A DNA stretch of 64,000 bases from assembly GCF_018623055.1 (NCBI RefSeq), contig NZ_CP076019.1:1488001-1552000 (forward strand). The letters run 5' to 3'. The notes beneath the pieces were generated by a model that saw only the letters and a list, made by a program, of their open reading frames with translations, searched no databases and was not told where the DNA came from. Made by a program: the position numbers and the translations under genes. The DNA comes from Halorubrum sp. 2020YC2 (lineage in GTDB: Archaea > Halobacteriota > Halobacteria > Halobacteriales > Haloferacaceae). The stretch's first letter is position 1. Each line of letters starts with the position of its first letter. Below are positions 34,209 through 43,337 of the stretch, in pieces.

Positions 34209-34980
34209 TTAATCGTAGGAAGAAACGCTCTTCTTTGGCAGGTTGGCCTCTGCCCGCCGCTGTTTAAACATTTCTAGAGCTTCTGGTTCATTATCAATAC
34301 AGGTATATCGAACATTATCGCCAAATAGTTCCTCTGCACCGATCGCGGCGGGAGCAGTCCCAGCGCACGGAACAATTAGGTGCTCTCCCTCGTTCATGAG
34401 TCCGTCTATCCAATTCCGGTAAGGCTCAATCGGTTTTACGCTGCCCCAATCGCCGTCGAAGGAGGCTTGCGGGGTAATCTGTCGAGCGGATACGGACGTT
34501 TTCCGATCCGTCTCACCCTTGTGGGCAAACACAACTGGATAGCCACCGTTTGAAAGATACATCCCAGGGGTACTACAGTCTGGATCTCCCGATTTGGAAA
34601 CAAACGTAACGCCGCCAATCCGACGGTATCCTCCGCCCTTGTAGCTGGCGGCGACATCTCCCCAGTTCTCACGAATGTAATCGATGAGGCGTGGGAGTAG
34701 CCATCGTCAGCGTCCGCAATCAGCCACCCACCATCAACTAAGGCGTCTTCACAGAGGTCGATAATGTCTGTAGTGGTGATACCGTCGTGCTCACTGTTAT
34801 TACTAGGTACGAAGCCGTGGTCTCGTATTCAACACCATACCAATCGCCCCGCTGTGGGCGCGCCCACGCGTCATCGAGATAGATAACGTGGGCATCCTCC
34901 TCGATGGCTGGTAGGACCTCTCCGACGTCGCCGACGACGTATTGCTGTCCGTTACGGACTTCATGTACAGTCTGTTCCAT
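34209..34980 (-). pseudogene. DNA amino-methyltransferase (beta class) with two frameshifts
   Basis: Three successive frames make one methyltransferase of ~255 residues. From ATG 34980, 'GQQYVVGDVGEVLPAIEEDA' leads to 'VIYLDDAWARPQRGDWYG', the target-base motif IV with LDDAW in place of the usual DPPY/W. After a shift near 34820 it reads 'DIIDLCEDALVDGGWLIAD'. After another near 34695 it reads 'LIDYIRENWGDVAASYKGGG'. The end has 'EGEHLIVPCAGTAPAAIGAE' and 'VRYTCIDNEPEALEMFKQRR', motif I and the helix after it, which bind AdoMet. Each break is repaired by adding one base. The order motif IV before motif I fits N4/N6 beta-class enzymes. It may be a relic methylase beside the 7-deazaguanine system. 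Confidence 0.7.
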
Positions 34981-35084
34981 ATCTAGTCTGGTTATGAACA
35001 GACGAGGTGGGGACACATCTATACGTTGCGCTCTATCCACCGGCGACCCTCAGACATATTACCAGTCCGAAAATACATAGACCC

Positions 35085-35741
35085 ATGTACGATCCAGAGG
35101 CAATAGACTCACCGCATCTCTCGGGGGCTCAGCCAACATGGGGAGACCTACCGTACGCGTGTGAAATCCTGAAAGCACACTGGGAAGCGGCCGATGAATC
35201 CTCAGAAGAGGTGTCCGAGCAGTTAGCTTCGGAAGGTCATCGGAACAAAGTGAACCAGTTGATGACACTGTTGGGGCCCGAAAAACTGCGCTTGATAACT
35301 GAGCGAGGAACTCTTAGTCCACAGGGGATGTGGTTAGCACGAGACTACGAGCAGGCGAATCAACAAGGGCTAGATGGGGAACCCGGATTAGGTGCAAAAG
35401 GAACTCTATCACAAACTGAGCAATCCGTGTTCGGCCAGTTGTTGTTTGAGCGGAACTGGGTTCCGATGCTCGCAACAGTGAACCTACTGGCAACGACGAC
35501 AGTTGCGGATACCGAGACTGATGCCCGGGCACAGGGCTTCCGTGACCGGATCGATCATCTCGAAGGTTACCAGAACGTCGAAAGTATTAATTCCTGGAAA
35601 AAGAAGGCCCAGACTCATCTTTCGTGGGCGCTTCATCTTGATCTCGCATACGAAAACAGCCGTGGCGAGCTCGAACCCACTGGATTTGGACATCAAGTCC
35701 ACGAGCGTGTCCGGCCAGACTACCACCCAGATTGGCCGTAG
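35085..35741 (+). CDS. Hypothetical protein, divergent from the methyltransferase remnant
   Basis: A 218-residue protein from ATG 35085. An upstream in-frame start at 35007 is possible, but that segment looks non-coding. The N-terminal half reads as helical with an HTH-like stretch ('EEVSEQLASEGHRNKVNQLM', then 'ERGTLSPQGMWLARDYEQAN'). The C-terminal half includes 'TNVL-like' hydrophobic helices ('FERNWVPMLATVNLLATTTV') and ends 'LTGFGHQVHERV'-like with 'ELEPTGFGHQVHERVRPDYH'. No catalytic motif and no family are recognised. A TATA-like 'AAATACATAG' lies just upstream, suggesting leaderless expression. Confidence 0.55.
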   Translation: MYDPEAIDSPHLSGAQPTWGDLPYACEILKAHWEAADESSEEVSEQLASEGHRNKVNQLMTLLGPEKLRLITERGTLSPQGMWLARDYEQANQQGLDGEPGLGAKGTLSQTEQSVFGQLLFERNWVPMLATVNLLATTTVADTETDARAQGFRDRIDHLEGYQNVESINSWKKKAQTHLSWALHLDLAYENSRGELEPTGFGHQVHERVRPDYHPDWP

Positions 35742-35914
35742 TGATTCAAAGAACCTATATTACTGCTCAGACCCGTCCATCTGAATTATCGATCGCTAGT
35801 ACATAGAACCGATTTTTAGCCAAACATGAGTAGGATTCAGACGTATTGTAAATGACAGAATTTTGATATAAGTTCCCTCCTTCACGGAGAAAAAGAGTAA
35901 ATTTGAAAGATGGC

Positions 35915-36169
35915 TCAATTCGTTCTAGGATCTTTAGTGAGTTGCCAGAGTGCTGTTGGTTCATGAACATATTCAACAAACTCCGCAGCGTGGAGACGAT
36001 CCAGCCTTTTTGTTACAGTCGGTCGGGATAGGCCTGTGAAATCTACAAGCGCGCCCGTTGTGAGATTACCTTTAGATACAAATTCATCAATCACTTTCTC
36101 GGTATTCTCGTCAATTCTCAGGGGCATGTTTACGTCATATCTTTCTTGATACCTCTTATCTCTCACCAT
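35915..36169 (-). CDS. Small winged-helix regulator
   Basis: An 84-residue protein that is almost entirely a winged helix: 'RIDENTEKVIDEFVSKGNLT', 'TGALVDFTGLSRPTVTKRLD', 'RLHAAEFVEYVHEPTALWQL'. This is a haloarchaeal MarR/ArsR-like DNA-binding unit with no sensor domain. Start ATG 36169. It is divergent from the HRAMP-like operon whose promoter lies ~40 bases away at 36210, so it could regulate that operon. That link is inference from position. Confidence 0.75.
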   Translation of the reverse strand: MVRDKRYQERYDVNMPLRIDENTEKVIDEFVSKGNLTTGALVDFTGLSRPTVTKRLDRLHAAEFVEYVHEPTALWQLTKDPRTN

Positions 36170-36209
36170 ACAATTCCGTTAATACGCATAGCCTTTACCA
36201 TTCGTTAAG

Positions 36210-36216
36210 TATAAAT
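36210..36216 (+). promoter_or_regulatory. TATA box of the HRAMP-like operon
   Basis: AAGTATAAATG places a TATAAA core at 36210-36215. The expected start of transcription is about 27 bases from the box centre, near 36239. This is about 85 bases before the first ATG at 36326, so the mRNA would carry an unusually long leader for a haloarchaeal gene. Confidence 0.5.
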
Positions 36217-36246
36217 GACTAGGAGCGTTAGAAGAGGTTGAACACT

Positions 36247-36325
36247 CGGTCCCACGGGGCAGTCGGTTAGAAAGCCCGCGTGTTGGCGCACGCGGACCGG
36301 GTTCCCACCTAGAAAGTAAGAACCC
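36247..36325 (+). ncRNA. Structured leader RNA (three-way junction plus hairpin) ahead of the HRAMP-like operon
   Basis: The leader pairs without conflict. An outer stem 36247-36252/36294-36299 (CGGTCC/GGACCG) closes two adjacent helices: 36257-36260/36274-36277 (GGGC/GCCC) and 36278-36282/36289-36293 (GCGTG/CACGC). An optional further hairpin, 36299-36304/36320-36325 (GGGTTC/GAACCC), ends at the base before the ATG and could hide the translation start. Neither strand has a coding frame here. It could be a cis-regulatory element or a stable small RNA used by the RAMP proteins. The structure is seen by eye, and its function is inference. Confidence 0.45.
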
Positions 36326-36919
36326 ATGACAAAGAAGGATTTCAGCGGTCAAGAGAACGTCGATCAGTTAATTGAAGCAATAAACCAAGTGGAATTTCAT
36401 GCGCTCGGGGAAGGGCCGGCAGCATGTCAAATCTGCGACCGCAAACTCCGGGAAGGCGACGACCTAACGGCCTATGCCTTCCGGGCGGCTGGCAACCCCA
36501 TTTTTGAAATCGGATACGTGATGTGCGGGGACGACGAGCACGCGCACCCGACAGAGTTCATGCGCGGCGTGTACGAACTCGTCGTGACAGGCCGAATTGG
36601 CCTGTGTACTGACGTGTCGACCCAGTCATCCTGGCTGGTACTCCTCGCGCCGGAACCGATTGTGGCGAGCCGACCCAGATCAAGCGACGCCTACACGATC
36701 GGTGAGGAGACGACACGCGAGACTGACCCGCTCCACACACACCAGGCCACCGAGGCGGACCCGACATCACCGTTCGAAGGCATCGATGAGCGCGGGTCAA
36801 CGCAACTCGAAGGGGCCACTGAGCACACGGCTGATTACTCCCAGAGAGACGGGACACACCAGGCCGAACACAACGAGCAGGTCCACCAACACGCGACCAA
36901 CCAAGGGGGTGAGGAGTAA
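36326..36919 (+). CDS. Zinc-finger protein, first gene of the HRAMP-like operon (DUF8112-type)
   Basis: A 197-residue protein. 'GPAACQICDRKLREGDDLTA' and 'IGYVMCGDDEHAHPTEFMRG' supply CxxC and C-x4-H-type ligands for a zinc-ribbon-like domain in the first 100 residues. The second half is a low-complexity, Thr/Glu/His-rich tail. This two-part form is common in a haloarchaeal family found next to RAMP genes. It overlaps the Cas7-like gene by one base. The described HRAMP loci contain an uncharacterised conserved protein, and this or the 37.8-38.7 kb gene could be it. Confidence 0.65.
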   Translation: MTKKDFSGQENVDQLIEAINQVEFHALGEGPAACQICDRKLREGDDLTAYAFRAAGNPIFEIGYVMCGDDEHAHPTEFMRGVYELVVTGRIGLCTDVSTQSSWLVLLAPEPIVASRPRSSDAYTIGEETTRETDPLHTHQATEADPTSPFEGIDERGSTQLEGATEHTADYSQRDGTHQAEHNEQVHQHATNQGGEE

Positions 36920-37835
36920 TGCCCCCGGAATTCGAGACATCGCACCTCGACCACGAGATGTCACTCCCAGACGACATCGAGAACCTCACACTCCCGGACC
37001 TGTATGTGGGGCTCGAAATCCCACTGCTCGCACCGGGCGATGGGATCGTGACGGACCGCCACCATGCCTCAGCAGACCGGTACGAGGCCGACGACCCGCA
37101 GAACCAAATCGGCGGGATGGTGTCGCCGTTCCCACTCTCGGGGTGGTTACGCCACGGCTGTGAACGCGTGATACAGATCGCCGGCGGCACGGCGTGCCAT
37201 CCGGGCGCAGCGAACGGGGACTACATGCTCGAGGACGTGTACGAGCGCGACCTCGACGCCGGCTACCACGAGAAAGGCTCGTGCGTCGATGGGGACGCCG
37301 GCTGCGTCCTCTACGACTTGTTCGGCGGATTCAACGATCGTGCGGGACGGCTGGTGCGCCGGCCGCTCCGGTTCTCGCCAATTCGCCGGCAAGTCGACGT
37401 CCTACAGGGCGAAGCAGAAGCGCACTACCGGCAACTGAACACCCAGGTACGCTCACGTAACAGCGAGGACGACGGGCAACCGCTTCGGATGGCGTCCCGA
37501 GACGTCGTCGGCAACCTGGTGGGGACGTGGAAACTCTCGCTGCGAGAGTTGAAACCGGAGTACGTCGGGTTACTCGTCGAGGCGGTCGATTACCTTGACG
37601 CCCACAGCGAGGAGTTCGAACTACAGTTGGGCGGCGCACGGAACTTCGGGCGGGCATGGTCGAGGCGCGCGTCATCAACCCCCTCTACACGGACGCTGAG
37701 ATCAAGCGGGTGTACAATCGCGCACAGGACGCGACGTCGGGGATGGCGTGGAAGGATGACCTGTGGCGAGAGTCGGTGCGCCAGCAGTTCGTGGTGCCAC
37801 TCCAAGAGCGCGTGAACAGCATGGAGGAGCTGTGA
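36919..37835 (+). pseudogene. Cas7-like RAMP protein of an HRAMP locus, frameshifted near the 3' end
   Basis: 'GGMVSPFPLSGWLRHGCERV' near residue 75 and the glycine-rich loop 'ELQLGGARNFG' near 240 are RAMP (Cas7/Csf2-like) features. After 'GGARNFGR' the frame slips. The true continuation is 'MVEARVINPLYTDAEIKRVY', then 'SVRQQFVVPLQERVNSMEEL' to TGA 37833-37835. One G is missing in the G-rich run near 37647-37653. Class 1 effector Cas7 proteins form the backbone on guide RNA. Makarova and co-workers (2019) described haloarchaeal HRAMP loci with diverged Cas7 and Cas5, nucleases and no array, which this order matches. Confidence 0.7.
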
Positions 37836-38663
37836 TGGCCCAAGCGAGTAACACCGCGAGCGTGGACCTGCGGGTGGCGTACCGTCACGACGTCCACAAA
37901 CTGCGCGGTCGCCAACATGGATCGGGCCGTGACGAGCTGTTCGACGTACCGGTCAATGAATCAGTCCCGCTGGGAGCGGATCGAGATGCGGCGTTGCTGA
38001 GCCGACCGGATGGCGAACCCGAGCAGACGGTGGCGAATCATGCGTCGCCGGCGCGGCTGTCGCTGCTGACGGGCTCGGTGCTCGAAGACGGGGCGGTCCC
38101 GATGGTAGAGAGCGCGATTGTACCGTGATCGATGGCTCGCCAGAGGAGCTCCACGCGGCGTGGTTGACGAGCGAGACTGCGGCGCTGGTGAACGAGTCGG
38201 TGTATCTCCCGTACTCGTCGCTCAAGTACCACGTGTTGCTGGTGGCCGCGTTGCTCGACGCCTATCGGGCGGGCCACGCATTCGACGACCTGTTCCTGGT
38301 TGCTGAGCCGACGTCGGAATCACCACCGCGGAACGCGGATCGAAAAGCGAGACAGCAGCAGCGCTCGACGCGGACTGCGTGGTGCCACACCGAACGGTGT
38401 TGTGGACGGAGGCGATGACGATGCGGCTGTCAGCGTCACCAGACGGGCCGGCGGCGTGGCCTGGTCCGGAACCGGCTGAATCGTTTGCTGATGTATGGAA
38501 CCGAGTGTCTGGGTCGCCCTTGGGCCGTGAGGCGCAGTGGTGGCGTCACGTGGATGCGCAGTTGCGACGAATGAGGTCGTGGTCGACGGCGCTACAGTAC
38601 ATCGAGGATGCTGTCGCGGAGGATACGCGCGACACCGTGGGGTGGACGCGTGACCCATCATGA
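37835..38663 (+). pseudogene. Conserved HRAMP-locus protein of unknown function, two frameshifts
   Basis: Three frames join into one ~275-residue product: 'SVDLRVAYRHDVHKLRGRQH' (from ATG 37835), then 'GSPEELHAAWLTSETAALVN' and 'YLPYSSLKYHVLLVAALLDA'. After 'LFLVAEPTS' another shift leads to 'GITTAERGSKSETAAALDAD' and 'CVVPHRTVLWTEAMTM', and on to 'WTRDPS' at 38663. Adding one base near 38124 and one near 38318 makes it continuous. Alternatively, small coupled genes could exist (GTGA at 38125, ATGA at 38415), but the intermediate frame's last 30 residues look non-coding. Function is unknown. It sits between the Cas7-like and Cas5-like genes. Confidence 0.5.
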
Positions 38664-38695
38664 TCGTGACTGGCGGACCGCCGCCCCCACCCATG

Positions 38696-39100
38696 CGATA
38701 TGGTCGGGCAGTGAGCCCGTGGGTCGGACTGCCTGTCCGCCGGCGTCGCTAGTGGGTGGGTGTCGACGACTGCCGGCCTGCCCGGGAGCGCACGCATCAT
38801 CAACGACCGAGCCCGCCACGGCTGGGACGCCAGCCACGACAGATCATCCGATATGGTCGTGCGGTGAGTCCACAGAGCGGACTGGCGGTCTGCCGGCGTC
38901 GCCAGTGAGTGGGCGTCGACGTCTGCTGGCCCGCCCGGGAGCGCCCGCGACACTGTCGGCTCGACGAACGTCGACGACGGCTGGGGGCACAGACCACCTC
39001 ACACTCTGGCGAGCCAAGCGAACCCACACCCCAGCGTCCCAGCGGAATGGTCGGGCCGTGAATCCGCGGGACGGGCTGCGAGCCAGCGTGCCGGACCGGT
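38696..39100. repeat. GC-rich imperfect direct repeats inside the HRAMP locus
   Basis: A ~100-base unit starting at 38696 (GATATGGTCGGGCAGTGAGC...) recurs at 38849 (GATATGGTCGTGCGGTGAGT...) with about 80% identity by eye. Only its first ~45 bases recur at 39043. Start-to-start distances are ~153 and ~194 bases. Open frames on both strands merely reflect the GC content and the repeat. The block fills the gap between the unknown HRAMP protein and the Cas5-like gene. It could be a relic of a duplicated gene end or a source of small RNAs. Confidence 0.5.
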
Positions 39101-39280
39101 GCGTGCGTGCCGATGGGGGGCGACACCGCTGAGCTCTCCAATCAACCGTGGGTGCCAGATCTGTGCGGGGCGATCCACCACAGTCAACGGTCACGCAGGA
39201 CGTGAACGTGTTACAACTACTGCTCATCACGAGTGGTGTGAACGTGTTACAGCTCCTGTTCAAATCGAAGGGTGTGTGGC

Positions 39281-40225
39281 GTGACGATGATCCAACAGCT
39301 GGTGTTCGAACTCGAAACCCCGTATGCGGGGCGGCCGTACCACGTGTCGGGCAACGCACTATATCAAGCGATCGCGGCGGACGTTGATGACCGGACGCGA
39401 CGCGAACTACAGGTGAGCCATGCGATGTTCGCGCCGTCAGAGTACGGCTCCTACCCAGAGTCACACTCACAGAAAGGGTATGCCGGCAAACTCGGGAGCT
39501 CGCTTCCACCGGTTGAGTCGTACGAGGATTTGTTTCTGTTTCGAGATGCGGCCCAGCGGTGGCTGCAGACGTCTCGGCCGCGCGATGCGCAGAACACGAT
39601 GGATCGCCAGTCGCATGGCGGGCGGCTCACAGTCGCGCCGGAATCGTTCTTCGGCGTCCCCGAACACCAGCGGAATTCGAAGCGCCGAGTGAAATGGTAC
39701 ATCCACGCGTATGTCCATAGCGAGCGCGAGGGCGTGCTGCCGCTTGATGAGAGCGTGCTTGATGGGATTCAGCTGGGCGGTGCTCGGAACTACGGGTTTG
39801 GGGAGGTGTCGCTCGCGGACTCACAGGTTATCGATCTCGACGCGGTGTCGTTCGATGGGTTGCGAGGCTACGATCAGTACACGATCGAACTGGTGACGCC
39901 CTATGTCCTCCAAAGTGAGAAACCAGACGCGGACACTCAGTCAGTGCCCTATTGGTGGGACAGGTCGGTCGCTGGCGTGCCGGGCGATGCGCCGACGCGA
40001 GACCGCCGGTTACGTCGCCGCGAGGAACGACTCGTTGGGGAGTCTGTATACGAACTGGCAACAGTCGACCACGGACAACTCGTCGGCTACGCCGGAAGCG
40101 ACCCAATACAGACGGCGAAGAATGGCATACTGCGGCTCGGAACACACGCGCGGTTCGGCTTCGGTGAACTGCGAGTGCGACCGGCTTGTCACGATCGTGT
40201 GCCAGAGCGGGGTGAGGTGGCATAG
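39281..40225 (+). CDS. Cas5-like RAMP protein of an HRAMP locus
   Basis: A ~314-residue protein (GTG 39281; ATG 39287 is also possible) with two RAMP glycine-rich loops. These are 'GIQLGGARNYGFGEVSLA' near residue 165 and 'GILRLGTHARFGFGELRVRP' near the C-terminus (~285-305). Together with the early 'LVFELETPYAGRPYHVSGN', this two-loop form fits a diverged Cas5/Cas6-like RAMP, and it is intact. In class 1 effectors Cas5 caps the 5' end of the guide RNA. It overlaps the exonuclease gene by one base (ATAGTG junction) and follows the repeat block. Confidence 0.7.
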   Translation: MTMIQQLVFELETPYAGRPYHVSGNALYQAIAADVDDRTRRELQVSHAMFAPSEYGSYPESHSQKGYAGKLGSSLPPVESYEDLFLFRDAAQRWLQTSRPRDAQNTMDRQSHGGRLTVAPESFFGVPEHQRNSKRRVKWYIHAYVHSEREGVLPLDESVLDGIQLGGARNYGFGEVSLADSQVIDLDAVSFDGLRGYDQYTIELVTPYVLQSEKPDADTQSVPYWWDRSVAGVPGDAPTRDRRLRRREERLVGESVYELATVDHGQLVGYAGSDPIQTAKNGILRLGTHARFGFGELRVRPACHDRVPERGEVA

Positions 40226-40882
40226 TGCTCGATCAGGTGGCCTTTGATATCGAGACGACCGGCTTCGACGTCGACGATGAGGTAACTGTCGTCGGGTTTG
40301 CGATGCCGATGGGCGTGCGTGTGTTCGTCCAAACTGCCGGGCGGACAGCCGGTGACGTCGAGACCAGCGTGAAAGCGCGGCTGTCGGAGACACTCGTGAA
40401 CGTCTCGACACACACCGATGAGGCCGCGCTGCTGGCGGCTGTGGCGACGTTCGTCAGAGATCGGATACACGACGCCGACACTACTCATCGCATTCAACGG
40501 CGAGGTGTGGAGCGGTGGCTTCGATCTGCCGTTCCTGCGGAGTCGGTATGCGGCCCGTGAGATGGCGTGGCCGTTCGATGTGGCGTACGCGGACGTGTTG
40601 CCGGTGATTTCGGATCGGTTCAACACGACTGTTGACGGCGAGGAACAGCGGGGGTTGGCGGCTGTGTACGAGCTGCTCGGCGACGGGACTTACAGCGGAA
40701 TCGATCCGTTCGCGGACAGTGCGGCGGCGGTGACCGCCTTCGAGGAGGGGCGATTCGACGAACTCGTCTGCCATAACGTGGCGGATATCCTGCGGACGCA
40801 GGCTCTTGGCGCAATTACAGAGCGGTACTGCTCGAAAGCGGAGTTCAACGTGAAATCGCTCACGCCGACACGGGACGCGTGA
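40225..40882 (+). pseudogene. DnaQ-like 3'-5' exonuclease of the HRAMP locus, frameshifted
   Basis: The first frame has 'VAFDIETTGFDVDDEVTVVG', the Exo I DxE motif. The second has 'LLIAFNGEVWSGGFDLPFLR' (Exo II, N...FD) and 'RFDELVCHNVADILRTQALG' (Exo III-like, H...D). The frames change near 40470-40480. Unlike most breaks in this window, this one needs one base removed or two added. The whole would be a ~220-residue RNase H-fold exonuclease. Nucleases are part of HRAMP loci and are proposed to do the cleavage that Cas10/Cas3 do elsewhere. Confidence 0.7.
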
Positions 40883-40954
40883 GTCTGGCTCGGTGAGCGG
40901 TTGCGGCGCGTTCCCCAACAGCGGGGCTGCTGATTGAAGCGATACACCAGGAGG

Positions 40955-42122
40955 ATGAGCGATGCTGGCGGTCACAGTGCGTGCGAAGCCGGACACAGAA
41001 CGAGATACATGAGAGATTCAGAAGACGAGGACACGGCTGACGGAACAGACGACGAACCAATAGCGGACGAGGAGCCGGCTGACACAGCGGCGGCCGATGC
41101 CGAGACGCCATCGGACCAGTTAGAGACGACGTCGATGGGCTCGGGCGCGGAGCGGAACGAGACGGTTGATCAGGCGACGCAGAAGAAGGTGTTAGAACGC
41201 GACCGGTATCGCTGCCAGATGTGTAATGTGAAAGCGCCAGCCGCTGGCGGCCTGGCCGACCTCGAGGTCCACCACGCAGATCGGGATCCGGATGATGTCG
41301 GCGAACACGACCTAGCGAATCTCCTCACGGTGTGCCGGAGTTGCCACTCGTGCATCACATGAGATCGACGCCCAGCGATATACCCATCCGGCTGACGGAA
41401 GCCGATGACAAGGAATTGCAGTCCCACGAGTACGAGATTTTGCGGATCCTCTATGACAACGGCCCACTCCGCACAAAGGAGATTGCGGAGGAATTAACAG
41501 TTGAGATGACCCGCACGGCTGTTCGAGAGCGATTGTGGCATTTGGGCGGGCTCGATAATGAAGTGGCTGAGCGGGCAGAGCCGCTCGTGACGAAAGATAT
41601 CGCTACCCAAGAGTGGGGACTCCTCGATGATATCGTGACGAGCGCCCGTGGCCACATCCCAGACGATCCCAAACTGCTCGTCCAACGGACAGAAGACGAG
41701 CTCGTACGGCGAGCGCTCGATCGGGGGTGTGATCGCCAGACAGTGATGGAGGTCTTCGATGTCTCGCGGCGCGGCACATTCTACAAGGAGACGCGCTCGA
41801 AAATGTATGACTTCCCGCTCGACGCGTTCAGCAGGGGCGGTCGGCCGCGGGTTTCGAAGGAAGGGTCGGATAAAGAGGACTCGTCGACGGCAGCGAGAGG
41901 ACCGGACGAAGCAGACGCGATACGGAACGCGGCGGCGCGGGCGAGCGAGGTGACTGCCGATGAGGATGACGAGTCTGCGGCGAGATCGTGTCAGATTCGA
42001 GTGAGTCAGTGGGTGACGGGCGTCAAGAAGAGACAGGTGGGGAGGCAGATGCGGATAGCGTTCAACAGCTGTTAGAGGAGGCGCTTGAGGCGTTGCGGGA
42101 CGACGACGACGTCGAGGAGTAG
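40955..42122 (+). pseudogene. HNH endonuclease with HTH domain, two frameshifts
   Basis: 'LERDRYRCQMCNVKAPAAGG', 'DLEVHHADRDPDDVGEHDLA' and 'NLLTVCRSCHSC' form an HNH nuclease with a CxxC...CxxC zinc frame. After a lost base near 41352 the protein continues as 'SHEYEILRILYDNGPLRTKE', a winged-helix segment. Near 41987 another lost base hides the acidic tail 'DSVQQLLEEALEALRDDDDV' that ends at TAG 42122. The start is uncertain: ATG 40955 directly follows GGAGG, while ATG 41009 is also good. HNH-HTH proteins of this kind are common in haloarchaea. Its place at the operon end suggests an HRAMP-associated nuclease. Confidence 0.65.
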
Positions 42123-42123
42123 C

Positions 42124-42143
42124 CCGCTTTCAAGCGGATTTTT
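42124..42143 (+). terminator. Hairpin plus T-run terminator after the HRAMP operon
   Basis: CCGCTT-TC-AAGCGG (42124-42129/42132-42137) is followed by ATTTTT. It lies two bases after the stop of the HNH gene, so it closes the operon. Confidence 0.65.
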
Positions 42144-43337
42144 GTGGTGTAGTCGTTGTGATGCGGGGGGCTTGTGTGGCGTGTTTGGGTGACGAGACCG
42201 ACAATTGCGAAATTTGACTGATGAAAGACTTGTTCTAGTACCCGTGAGAGATACAGGGCGCGTTTCTCGCATAGAATCATCATCAGATTCGATGGGCTCG
42301 GATCGCTCAGTACAGAGTGATTATTCACCGTGAGAAGATCAGAGATATTTACATCAGAGGCCGCTTCCAAACAATCATCCGACTGCCGAACATCTATGTT
42401 AGAACGAATGGTAGAGCCTCTTCTTCTCGGTCATATCGTGATTTTCGGGCTGCGATTGTCTGTGTAGCGGCAATTCCACAAGCACGAAAGATCCAGCATC
42501 GGGACCCGAGAGGGGTTTATTGTCTTTCTCGCTTCGGTCGCTCTGTGGTCCGGGGGGTACGTCGGCTACCTTCTCGCACCGACGCGTTCGGGAAAGCTTG
42601 CTATTTCGTCCCACGCCGATTATTCAGCTTTACGTCCGTACTATGCTGCTTAATCGAGCATTTTCCCTGTATTCGATCTTCTTCGAATTACCGGTGTTTC
42701 AAGAGTTGTACGGAGTGATGAGTGCAACTTCTGTAGCCAAAATGAGTACACATTCCTATCAATGTAGTAATATAATAGAATTTACCAAGTTGGGTGTACA
42801 AGGAACGACCATATGGATATCAGAATTGTCTGGGGAGCAGGAGAATCCCAGACTGAACTCGGTGCTTTGATGTAGCGTTAAAAATGCAAATTTACACAAC
42901 TACAATCTAACAAAGCTGTCTTCAATAGTCCCTGCCGGAGCAAACGTTGATGTTTGTGTGAATTGGCGCCGAGGATCTGGAATGTGGGACATATAATACC
43001 AGTCGTGATGGCGAGAAGGTCGGGTACCACATCAGGTGAACCGATCTCTGCAGGACTTGGTTGGATGACAGCCGAAGAAGGTGGTATTTTTGTTGAGCAC
43101 ACCGATCGTGACGAGGAAGACTGCCGCAAACAACCCATAGAAAATTAGAAGATGTGAAAAATAATCGGGACTGGAACTGGAATACAACTCAGAAAACGAA
43201 AATAACTAGCACAAAAGAACGGATTGTGCTGTAGTTGTTACTAGCGCTGTATTTAATCCACAGTCAATAACACAAAATGACATCGAACAATAGGACCCAA
43301 CGGGACCAAGTTTCCAGCCGGGCCAGTGATTCCATTA
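42144..43337. other. Gene-poor decayed stretch (~1.2 kb)
   Basis: No complete gene can be supported. The frame around 42514-42640 (plus) reads 'GFIVFLASVALWSGGYVGYL', a membrane helix fragment. A minus-strand frame near 43090-43140 reads 'YGLFAAVFLVTIGVLN', another one. Both lack starts or continuations. AT content rises from about 42.6 kb. Confidence 0.45.

Noticed and set aside
36210-36325. tRNA gene
   Set aside because: The junction has three helices, with no anticodon or T-loop consensus and no acceptor end.
38696-39100. CRISPR array
   Set aside because: Unit length (~100) and spacing (153, 194) are wrong, copies are only ~80% alike, and there are no unique spacers of constant size.
38608-39132. 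Open frame through the GC-rich repeat block as a gene
   Set aside because: Frames are open on both strands because of GC content; the peptide is low-complexity and repeats with the DNA; no start signal.
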